Source: Burkholderiales bacterium (GTDB lineage Bacteria > Pseudomonadota > Gammaproteobacteria > Burkholderiales > SG8-39). Taken from it: a stretch of 16,391 nucleotides of DNA. The stretch is from NCBI GenBank assembly GCA_020846575.1, contig JADLDQ010000294.1, positions 1 to 16,391 on the forward strand, read 5' to 3'. Both the position numbers and the translations under genes were made by a program. Under the pieces are notes generated by a model. It did not search any database and was not told the origin of the DNA. It saw only the letters and a list, made by a program, of their open reading frames with translations. This document shows positions 1 through 6,599 of this stretch, one piece after another (the stretch's first letter is position 1; the number at the start of each line of letters is the position of its first letter).

Positions 1-1
1 C

Positions 2-1693
2 CAGAGATTCTTCTCCTACATTTCGCTGTTCACCTTCTCGATGCTGATGCTGGTGATGGCGAACAACTTCCTGCAGCTGTTCTTCGGCTGGGAGGCGGTG
101 GGGCTGGTCTCCTACCTCCTGATCGGTTTCTGGTACACCCGCCCGAGCGCCATCTACGCCAACCTGAAGGCGTTCATGGTGAACCGGGTGGGGGACTTCG
201 GCTTCCTGCTGGGCATCGCCCTGGTGCTGGCGCACTTCGGCACCCTCGACTACGCCCCGGTGTTCGGGCGCGCCGAGGAGCTCGCCGCACGCACCATCGA
301 GATCGTGCCGGGCGCGCCGTGGCTGGTGCTGACGGTGATCTGCCTGGGGCTGTTCGTGGGGGCAATGGGCAAGTCCGCGCAGTTCCCGCTGCACGTCTGG
401 CTGCCGGACTCGATGGAGGGTCCGACGCCGATTTCCGCCCTCATCCACGCGGCGACCATGGTGACCGCGGGCATTTTCATGGTGGCGCGCATGTCGCCGC
501 TGTTCGAGCACTCGCAGGCGGCGCTCTCCTTCGTCCTGGTGATCGGAGGCATCACCGCGTTCTTCATGGCGCTGGTGGCCACGGTGCAGTACGACATCAA
601 GCGGGTGGTCGCGTACTCGACCCTGTCGCAGCTGGGCTACATGACGGTCGCGCTGGGCGCTTCCGCCTATTCGGCCGCCATCTTCCACCTGGCGACCCAT
701 GCGTTTTTCAAGGCGGTGCTGTTCCTGGGGGCCGGTTCGGTGATCATCGCGCTGCACCACGAGCAGGACATGCGCAGGATGGGCGGACTGAGGCGTTACA
801 TGCCCGTCACCTACTGGACGGTGCTGCTCGCGGCGATCTCCAGCGTGGGCATCCCGGGCTTCGCGGGGTTCTTCTCGAAGGACACCATCATCGAGGCGGT
901 GCGCCTGTCGGCGACGCCGGGCGCCGGGTTCGCGGCGCTCGCGGTGACCCTGTGCACCTTCGTGACCGCGTTCTACACCTTCAGGCTGGTGTTCTATGCG
1001 TTCCACGGGCGCGAACGCTTCGGGGCGCAGGGGCACGGCGAATCCGCGGGACACGGCGGCGGCGCGGGACACCGTGGCGATGCGCACGGCGGCGCAGGCC
1101 ACGGCGTCGCCCCCCGCGAGTCGCCCTGGGTGGTCACGGTTCCGCTCGTCCTGCTCGCCATACCCTCGGTGGGCGCGGGCTGGGTCATCGGGTCGCTGCT
1201 CTACGGCGGCTTCTTCGGCGATGCGATCCGCGTCGACCCGTCGCACCCCGCGATGCAGGAACTGGCGCGGGAGTTCCGCGGAATGGCGGCGATGATGGCG
1301 CATGCGCTCGCCACCTGGCCGTTCTGGCTGACGCTGGCGGGCATCGCCACCGCCTGGTACCTGTACATCTCGCGGCCCGAGCTCCCGGGTGCACTGCGCG
1401 CCAAGGGCGGAATCCTGGTGAAGATCCTCGAGGAGAAGTATGGCTTCGACCGCTTCTACGACTGGTTCTTCGCCGGCGGCGCGCGCGGACTGGGCAGGGT
1501 GTTGTGGCGCGTCGGCGACGAGATCGTGATCGACGGCCTGTTCGTGAACGGATCGGCGCGCTTGGTCGGATGGTTCGCGGGCGTGGTTCGCTGGGTGCAG
1601 TCCGGACTGATCTACCACTACGCCTTCGGAATGATCTTCGGGGTGGTCGTGATCCTCACGCTGTGGCTGCTCATCAACGCCCGGCCGGGTTGA
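2..1693 (+). CDS. nuoL: NADH-quinone oxidoreductase subunit L, 5' end missing (NuoL)
   Basis: This is the largest antiporter-like subunit of the membrane arm of respiratory complex I, which couples NADH oxidation to proton pumping in the cytoplasmic membrane. The frame is open from base 2, so about 563 C-terminal residues are visible and perhaps 100 N-terminal residues lie outside the window. The family signatures are clear. FFGWEAVGLVSYLLIGFW carries the conserved membrane glutamate, GKSAQFPLHVWLPDSMEGPT carries the first conserved lysine, and AFFKAVLFLGAGS carries the next. Multiple hydrophobic helices follow, and the C-terminal part contains the amphipathic lateral region and a last anchor helix. 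A Gly/His-rich loop lies at bases 1004-1102. The next gene, nuoM, starts 40 bases after the stop. Identification is secure from sequence motifs and from the nuoM-nuoN context. Confidence 0.97.
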   Translation, partial: QRFFSYISLFTFSMLMLVMANNFLQLFFGWEAVGLVSYLLIGFWYTRPSAIYANLKAFMVNRVGDFGFLLGIALVLAHFGTLDYAPVFGRAEELAARTIEIVPGAPWLVLTVICLGLFVGAMGKSAQFPLHVWLPDSMEGPTPISALIHAATMVTAGIFMVARMSPLFEHSQAALSFVLVIGGITAFFMALVATVQYDIKRVVAYSTLSQLGYMTVALGASAYSAAIFHLATHAFFKAVLFLGAGSVIIALHHEQDMRRMGGLRRYMPVTYWTVLLAAISSVGIPGFAGFFSKDTIIEAVRLSATPGAGFAALAVTLCTFVTAFYTFRLVFYAFHGRERFGAQGHGESAGHGGGAGHRGDAHGGAGHGVAPRESPWVVTVPLVLLAIPSVGAGWVIGSLLYGGFFGDAIRVDPSHPAMQELAREFRGMAAMMAHALATWPFWLTLAGIATAWYLYISRPELPGALRAKGGILVKILEEKYGFDRFYDWFFAGGARGLGRVLWRVGDEIVIDGLFVNGSARLVGWFAGVVRWVQSGLIYHYAFGMIFGVVVILTLWLLINARPG

Positions 1694-1713
1694 CCCGCAA
1701 GCGGCGAGCAAAC

Positions 1714-1753
1714 ATGCACAACGCGATTCACTGATGCACAACACGACTCACTG
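1714..1753 (+). repeat. 20-bp tandem duplication across the nuoM start
   Basis: Two adjacent 20-base copies, ATGCACAACGCGATTCACTG (1714-1733) and ATGCACAACACGACTCACTG (1734-1753), match at 18 of 20 positions. The first copy makes a minicistron encoding MHNAIH that stops at TGA 1732-1734. The second copy is the start of nuoM, and stop and start share one base (TGATG). Because 20 is not a multiple of three, the first ATG is out of frame with nuoM. What is seen is the repeat; translational coupling is inference. Confidence 0.85.
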
Positions 1754-3218
1754 GCTATCGCTCGCGGTCTGGGTGCCGATTGGCGCCGGGCTGTTGATCC
1801 TGATGACCGGCGGCGACCGCCGGGCGGGCGTCGCGCGCATCCTGGCGCTCGCCGGCTCCATCGCCGGGTTCCTGGTCACCCTGCCGCTGGCGGCGGACTT
1901 CGACAGGCGTTCCTCGACCATGCAGTTCGTGGAACTCGCTCCCTGGATCGAGCGCTTCCAGGTGAACTACCACCTCGGCGTGGACGGCATCTCGGTCCTG
2001 TTCATCCTGCTCAACAGCTTCATCACCGTCCTGGTCGTGATCGCGGGCTGGGAGGTGATCCGCGACCGGGTGGCGCAGTACATGTCGGCTTTCCTGGTGA
2101 TGTCCGGCCTGCTCAACGGGACCTTCGCCGCGCTGGACGCCGTCCTGTTCTACGTGTTCTTCGAGGCGACCCTGATCCCGATGTATCTGATCATCGGGAT
2201 CTGGGGCGGGCCGAACCGGGTGTACGCGGCGCTCAAGTTCTTCCTGTACACGCTGCTCGGCTCTCTGCTGTTGCTGGTCGCGTTCCTGTACCTGTACAGC
2301 CGGTCGGGCGGCAGCTTCGCGGTTCTGGACTACCACACCCTGCCGCTGCCGCTGGATGCGCAGATCGTCCTGTTCGTCGCCTTCCTGCTCGCATTCGCGG
2401 TGAAGGTGCCGATGTGGCCGGTTCACACCTGGCTTCCGGATGCACACGTGGAAGCCCCCACGGGAGGCTCCGCGGTGCTGGCCGCCATCCTGCTGAAGCT
2501 GGGCGCCTACGGCTTCATCCGGTTCTCGCTGCCGATCCTGCCCGACGCGAGCCATTACCTTGCGCCGCTGATGATCACGCTGTCGCTGGTGGCCATCGTC
2601 TACATCGGACTGGTGGCGCTGGTGCAGACCGACATGAAGAAGCTGATCGCCTACTCCTCGATCGCCCACATGGGTTTCGTCACCCTGGGCATGTTCCTGT
2701 TCAACGCCTACGGCGTCGAGGGGGCTCTGGTGCAGATGATCTCGCACGGGTTCGTGTCGGCGGCGCTGTTCCTGTGCGTGGGCGTGATGTACGACCGCAT
2801 GCACTCGCGTAACATCGCCGACTACGGCGGTCTGGTGAACACGATGCCGAAGTTCGCCTCGTTCATGATGCTGTTCGCACTGGCGAACTGCGGGCTTCCG
2901 GCCACCAGCGGGTTCGTGGGCGAGTTCATGGTGATCATGGGTGCGATGCAGTTCGACTTCTGGGTCGCCTTCCTCGCCGCCACCACGCTCATCACCGGCG
3001 CCGCGTATACCCTGTGGTTGTACAAGAGGGTGATCTACGGCGCGATCGCCAATCCGCGGGTCGCCGAGCTCACCGACGCGGGGCCGAGGGAACTGCTGGT
3101 CCTGGGGGCGCTGGCGATCGCGGTGCTCTGGCTGGGATTGCATCCGGCGCCGTTCACCGAGTTCATGCACGTCTCGGTGGAGAACCTGCTCAAACACGTC
3201 GCGGCGGGGAAGCTGTGA
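1734..3218 (+). CDS. nuoM: NADH-quinone oxidoreductase subunit M (NuoM)
   Basis: This is the second antiporter-like subunit of the complex I membrane arm, an integral membrane proton-translocating protein. The 494-residue length is normal for the family. Conserved charged membrane residues are present. Glu144 lies in VFFEATLIPMYLIIGIWGG, Lys224 in AVKVPMWPVHTWLPDAHVEAPT, and Lys255 in LLKLGAYGFIRF. The QTDMKKLIAYSSIAHMGF block of the proton-antiporter family follows. The ATG at 1734 fits family length, but it has no clear Shine-Dalgarno sequence immediately upstream because a duplicated copy of the start region (1714-1733) occupies that place. Initiation may depend on the 6-codon leader peptide that ends on this start codon. 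The stop overlaps the nuoN start by four bases. Confidence 0.97.
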   Translation: MHNTTHWLSLAVWVPIGAGLLILMTGGDRRAGVARILALAGSIAGFLVTLPLAADFDRRSSTMQFVELAPWIERFQVNYHLGVDGISVLFILLNSFITVLVVIAGWEVIRDRVAQYMSAFLVMSGLLNGTFAALDAVLFYVFFEATLIPMYLIIGIWGGPNRVYAALKFFLYTLLGSLLLLVAFLYLYSRSGGSFAVLDYHTLPLPLDAQIVLFVAFLLAFAVKVPMWPVHTWLPDAHVEAPTGGSAVLAAILLKLGAYGFIRFSLPILPDASHYLAPLMITLSLVAIVYIGLVALVQTDMKKLIAYSSIAHMGFVTLGMFLFNAYGVEGALVQMISHGFVSAALFLCVGVMYDRMHSRNIADYGGLVNTMPKFASFMMLFALANCGLPATSGFVGEFMVIMGAMQFDFWVAFLAATTLITGAAYTLWLYKRVIYGAIANPRVAELTDAGPRELLVLGALAIAVLWLGLHPAPFTEFMHVSVENLLKHVAAGKL

Positions 3219-4708
3219 TTTCCGCACTGCCCATCATGCTTCCGGCCTATGCCGAGATCTTCCTGCTGGCGGCCGCGTGCGCCATCCTGATACTGGACGT
3301 GTACTGCGGCGAGCGCTGGCGCGGCCTTTCCTACGCGCTCTCTCTTGCGACCCTGGCCGGCTGCGCGGTCTGCACCGCGTACGTGATGGGCATGACGGGC
3401 GGGGAGGTCGCCTATACCTTCAACGGCATGTTCGTGTCCGACCGGATGGCAAGCGTCCTGAAGCTCTTCGCCTACCTGGGCGTCGCGCTGTGCCTGGTGT
3501 ACTCGCGCGCCTATCTGCGCGAGCGCAACCTGCTGAAGGGCGAGTACTTCGTACTGGTGCTGCTCGCTACGCTCGGCATGATGGTGATGATGTCGGCCAA
3601 CCACTTCCTAACGGTGTACCTGGGCCTGGAACTGATGTCGCTGTGCCTGTATACGCTGGTCGCGCTGAACCGGGAGTCGACCGCGGCAACCGAGGCGGCG
3701 ATGAAGTACTTCGTCCTCGGGGCGCTCGCCTCCGGACTGCTGCTGTACGGCATGTCCATCCTGTACGGTACGACCGGTTCGCTGGAGATCACCTCGGTCG
3801 CCAACGCGCTGCGCGGCGGCGCAAGCGGCAGCCGCACCATCCTCGCCTTCGGACTGGTATTCCTGGTCGCCGGGATCGCCTTCAAGCTGGGCGTGGTGCC
3901 CTTCCACATGTGGATACCGGACGTCTACCACGGCGCACCGACCGCAGTCACCCTGTTCCTCGGGGCGGCTCCGAAGCTCGCTGCCTTCGCCATGGCCATG
4001 CGCCTGCTGGTCGGAGCTGCCGGAAGCCCGCCGCTCGCGCTCGACTGGCAGATGATGCTGGTTCTCCTGTCGGTGCTGTCGATGGCGGTCGGCAATCTGG
4101 CGGCGATCGCGCAGAGCAACATCAAGCGCATGCTCGCCTACTCGACCATCGCGCACATGGGTTTCATGCTGCTCGGTCTGGCGAGCGGCGTCGTCGACGG
4201 CAACCGGCTCTCCGCGCCGGGCGCCTACGGCGCGGCGATGTTCTACGCGCTCACCTACATGCTGATGAGCCTGGTCGCCTTCGGCATGGTGGTCGTGCTC
4301 TCGCGCGCGGGCTACGAGGCCGAGCACATCAGCGATTTCCGCGGCCTGAACCGCCGCAGCCCGTGGTTCGCTGCGATGATGATGCTGGCGATGTTCTCGC
4401 TGGCCGGAATTCCGCCGCTGGTGGGCTTCTACGCGAAGCTCGCGGTGCTCTCGGCGGTGATCGAGGCGGGGCATGTCTGGCTCGCCGTGGTCGCGGTTGC
4501 TTTTTCGCTGATCGGCGCCTTCTACTACCTGCGCGTGGTGAAGCTCATGTACTTCGACGAACCCACGCAGCAAGGGCCGGTGCGGCCGCAACTCGATACC
4601 GGGGTGCTTCTGTCCGCCAACGGACTCGCGCTGCTGGCGCTGGGCGTGTTTCCCGGCGCGCTGATGCAGCTGTGCCTGTCGGCGATCAAGGGGCTGGGCT
4701 CGATTTGA
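3215..4708 (+). CDS. nuoN: NADH-quinone oxidoreductase subunit N (NuoN)
   Basis: This is the third antiporter-like subunit of complex I, in the cytoplasmic membrane next to NuoM. I chose the GTG at 3215, which overlaps the nuoM stop (GTGA) and has GGGGA four to five bases upstream. It gives 497 residues beginning MISALPIMLPAYAEIFLL, the usual NuoN opening. An ATG at 3236 is the weaker alternative. Family features include YLGLELMSLCLYTLVAL with Glu139 and FKLGVVPFHMWIPDVYHGAP with Lys224. QSNIKRMLAYSTIAHMGF and the later helix SLAGIPPLVGFYAKL are also present. The 3' end overlaps the Nudix gene by four bases, so the complex I genes and the Nudix gene are probably one transcript. Confidence 0.96.
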   Translation: MISALPIMLPAYAEIFLLAAACAILILDVYCGERWRGLSYALSLATLAGCAVCTAYVMGMTGGEVAYTFNGMFVSDRMASVLKLFAYLGVALCLVYSRAYLRERNLLKGEYFVLVLLATLGMMVMMSANHFLTVYLGLELMSLCLYTLVALNRESTAATEAAMKYFVLGALASGLLLYGMSILYGTTGSLEITSVANALRGGASGSRTILAFGLVFLVAGIAFKLGVVPFHMWIPDVYHGAPTAVTLFLGAAPKLAAFAMAMRLLVGAAGSPPLALDWQMMLVLLSVLSMAVGNLAAIAQSNIKRMLAYSTIAHMGFMLLGLASGVVDGNRLSAPGAYGAAMFYALTYMLMSLVAFGMVVVLSRAGYEAEHISDFRGLNRRSPWFAAMMMLAMFSLAGIPPLVGFYAKLAVLSAVIEAGHVWLAVVAVAFSLIGAFYYLRVVKLMYFDEPTQQGPVRPQLDTGVLLSANGLALLALGVFPGALMQLCLSAIKGLGSI

Positions 4709-5274
4709 GCGCGGTCCCGCCGGGAGAGCACGACCTCGCCGAGGTCACACTGGAGAGCGAGTCGGTGTTCCGCGGCGCGCTCCTGCACGTGAAGCGCGAC
4801 CGGGTGCGGGTCCCGGGCGGGCGCGAGGCGATCCGGGAGTACGTGATCCACCCGGGGGCGGTGGTGATCATCGCTTTCACCGCCGCCGGCGAAGTGGTGC
4901 TGGAGCGCCAGCACCGCTACGCACTGGGCCGCGACTTCATCGAGCTGCCGGCCGGCAAGATCGACCCCGGCGAGGCCCCGGCGCAGACCGCGCAGCGGGA
5001 ACTCGCGGAGGAAACCGGATACAGCGCCGAGCGCTGGCGCTACCTCGGGGTGATGCACCCGTGCATCGGCTACTCCAACGAGCGCATCGAGATCTTCCTG
5101 GCCGAGGGCTTGGTCGCCGCGCAGGCACGACCCGAGCACGGCGAACTGCTCGAGGTGTTCACCGCGCCGCTCCCGCGCGCGCTGGCGTGGGTGCGGGAAG
5201 GGCTGATCACGGACGCCAAGTCGATCACCGCACTGTTCTGGGCGGAGAAGCTCGCGAACGGCGATTGGCCCTGA
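4705..5274 (+). CDS. Nudix hydrolase, probable ADP-ribose pyrophosphatase type
   Basis: This is a soluble cytoplasmic enzyme of about 189 residues predicted to hydrolyse nucleoside diphosphate derivatives, most likely ADP-ribose or a related NAD-linked compound. The complete Nudix box (G-x5-E-x7-RE-x2-EE-x-G) lies at residues 84-106, with the catalytic helix RELAEETGY. The preceding strand carries ERQHRYALGRDFIELPAG, typical of the ADP-ribose pyrophosphatase branch. A proline (P119 in HPCIGYSNE) lies about where that branch has one downstream of the box. The start is taken as TTG at 4705 because it overlaps the nuoN stop (TTGA) and keeps the usual length. A GTG at 4765 is possible but would remove residues before the first strand. 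A Nudix gene after nuoN is, as I recall, common in betaproteobacteria. Substrate is inferred, not shown. Confidence 0.9.
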   Translation: MSAVPPGEHDLAEVTLESESVFRGALLHVKRDRVRVPGGREAIREYVIHPGAVVIIAFTAAGEVVLERQHRYALGRDFIELPAGKIDPGEAPAQTAQRELAEETGYSAERWRYLGVMHPCIGYSNERIEIFLAEGLVAAQARPEHGELLEVFTAPLPRALAWVREGLITDAKSITALFWAEKLANGDWP

Positions 5275-5284
5275 GCCGCGCTGC

Positions 5285-5370
5285 CGGCGGACCGCGAAGC
5301 CGCCGCGCGACTCCCGCTGCGGATTCGACGCGGCTGGCGCGTGAGCGCCCGGCGGCGGCTACCGGGCGCT
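5285..5370. terminator. GC hairpins between convergent genes, possible terminator
   Basis: Two inverted repeats lie between the Nudix gene and the convergent minus-strand gene. CGGCGG/CCGCCG occupies 5285-5290 and 5300-5305. A perfect 9-bp pair, AGCGCCCGG (5344-5352) and CCGGGCGCT (5362-5370), has a 9-base loop that contains the minus-strand stop codon (5359-5361). Neither is followed by a T-run on either strand, so a classic intrinsic terminator is not demonstrated. A role as a two-way transcript end is inference. Confidence 0.4.
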
Positions 5371-6480
5371 GTAGCGGATCCGGTATATCGCACCCTGGGC
5401 GTCGTCCGACACCAGCAGCGACCCGTCCGGCATGACCTCGACGTCCACCGGCCGCCCGCCCACGAAATCCCCGTCCAGCCAGCCTTCGGCGAAGATCTCG
5501 TGTCGCACCGCCTTCGCGCCCGACACCACCACGCGCGAGAGCCGGTAGCCGATGCGCTTGGAGCGGTTCCAGGAACCGTGCTCGGCGATGAAGATGCTGT
5601 TGCGGTACTCGGGCGGGAACTGGGTCCCGGTGTAGAAGCGCATGCCGAGCGCCGCGACGTGCGGTCCCAGCTTCAGCGCCGGCGGCGAGAATTCGCCGCA
5701 GGATCTCTCGCGGCCGAACTCGGGATCGGGCAGGTCGCCCTGGTGGCAATAGGGGTAGCCGAAGTGCTGGCCGGGCTTGGTTACGACGTTCAGTTCGTCC
5801 GCGGGCAGCTCGTCGCCCAGCCAGTCTCGGCCGTTGTCGGTGAACCACAGCGCGCCCGACCGCGGGTCCCAGTCGAAGCCCACCGTGTTGCGCACGCCGC
5901 GCGCGTGCACCCGGTAGTCCGAGCCGTCTGGGCGGATGCTGGCGATGAGGGCATAGCGGTCCGGCGCCGGTTCGCAGATGTTGCAGGGTGCGCCCACCGG
6001 GACGTAGAGGCGGCCGTCCGGGCCGAAGCGAATGAACTTCCATCCGTGGTGGGTGTCCCGGGGAAAGCGGTCGCTGACCACCACCGGCTTCAGCTGCGCC
6101 GGGCCCGACGGCGGCAGGCGGTTCTCGATATCGTCGAAGCGCAGGATGCGGTTGACCTCCGCCACGTAGAGCGCGCCCTCGTGCAGCGCGACGCCGTTGG
6201 GCATGTTCAGGCCCGAGGCGACGGTGATGACCTGCGTGGCGCGGCCGTCGCGGTAACGCACGGCGTAGACTCGGCCGGCGCTGCGCGTGCCCACGAACAG
6301 CACGTCGTTTCTGCCCAGCGCCATGGAGCGCGCGTTGGGCACGTTCTGCGCGAACACGCTGATCTCGACCCCCGGGGGAAGCTTGATGCGTTGCAGAGAT
6401 GCCGGCTGGGCGCCGCATGCAAGGGCGGCGCCCAGCAGGGCGGCGGCGGCGATGCCGGTCGTGGTGCGGGCAGGGCTCAT
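5359..6480 (-). CDS. Exported sorbosone dehydrogenase-like (PQQ-type sugar dehydrogenase) beta-propeller protein
   Basis: The 373-residue protein resembles the glucose/sorbosone dehydrogenase family, six-bladed propeller quinoproteins that oxidise sugars or related alcohols in the periplasm. It has an N-terminal hydrophobic stretch (residues about 9-22) followed by a small-residue region, so it is exported. ALAC just before G23 is only a weak lipoprotein box. Family-type blocks are visible: SGLNMPNGVALHEGALYVAE, HHGWKFIRFGPDGRLYVP followed by the C-N-x-C pair (C166, C169), RGVRNTVGFDWDP, WFTDNGRDWLGDELP and IFIAEHGSWNRSKRIGY. The start has AGGAGG ten bases upstream. It lies downstream of, and co-oriented with, the thiamine-diphosphate enzyme gene across a 119-base gap. 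The substrate, and whether PQQ is actually bound, cannot be decided from sequence. Confidence 0.85.
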   Translation of the reverse strand: MSPARTTTGIAAAALLGAALACGAQPASLQRIKLPPGVEISVFAQNVPNARSMALGRNDVLFVGTRSAGRVYAVRYRDGRATQVITVASGLNMPNGVALHEGALYVAEVNRILRFDDIENRLPPSGPAQLKPVVVSDRFPRDTHHGWKFIRFGPDGRLYVPVGAPCNICEPAPDRYALIASIRPDGSDYRVHARGVRNTVGFDWDPRSGALWFTDNGRDWLGDELPADELNVVTKPGQHFGYPYCHQGDLPDPEFGRERSCGEFSPPALKLGPHVAALGMRFYTGTQFPPEYRNSIFIAEHGSWNRSKRIGYRLSRVVVSGAKAVRHEIFAEGWLDGDFVGGRPVDVEVMPDGSLLVSDDAQGAIYRIRYSAR

Positions 6481-6555
6481 TTTCTGACTGCCTCCTGGTG
6501 CGTGCCGGGCCGGGATCTGGAAGCAGTGCGCATGTCAGCGCGTGATCGTGGTATC

Positions 6556-6570
6556 GGAATCAGGGATTCC
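6556..6570. repeat. Short palindrome in the 119-base intergenic gap
   Basis: GGAATC-AGG-GATTCC is a perfect 6-bp inverted repeat with a 3-base loop. It lies between the stop of the thiamine-diphosphate enzyme gene and the start of the sorbosone dehydrogenase-like gene. It could be a weak transcript-processing hairpin or chance. Apart from the ribosome-binding site of the downstream gene, I see nothing else definite in 6481-6599. Confidence 0.35.
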
Positions 6571-6599
6571 CGGCGCCGAGGCTTGCGGCCATCCCGGTT

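Noticed and set aside
1755..3227. 490-residue open frame on the minus strand opposite nuoM
   Set aside because: It is the exact antisense of a certain gene, with a His/Gln/Arg/Asp-rich translation lacking any domain. High third-position G+C removes stops from the opposite strand.
3277..4704. Upstream extension of the Nudix frame through nuoN
   Set aside because: The frame is open far upstream, but that part is an arginine-rich shadow of nuoN. The Nudix fold needs only the sequence from 4705.
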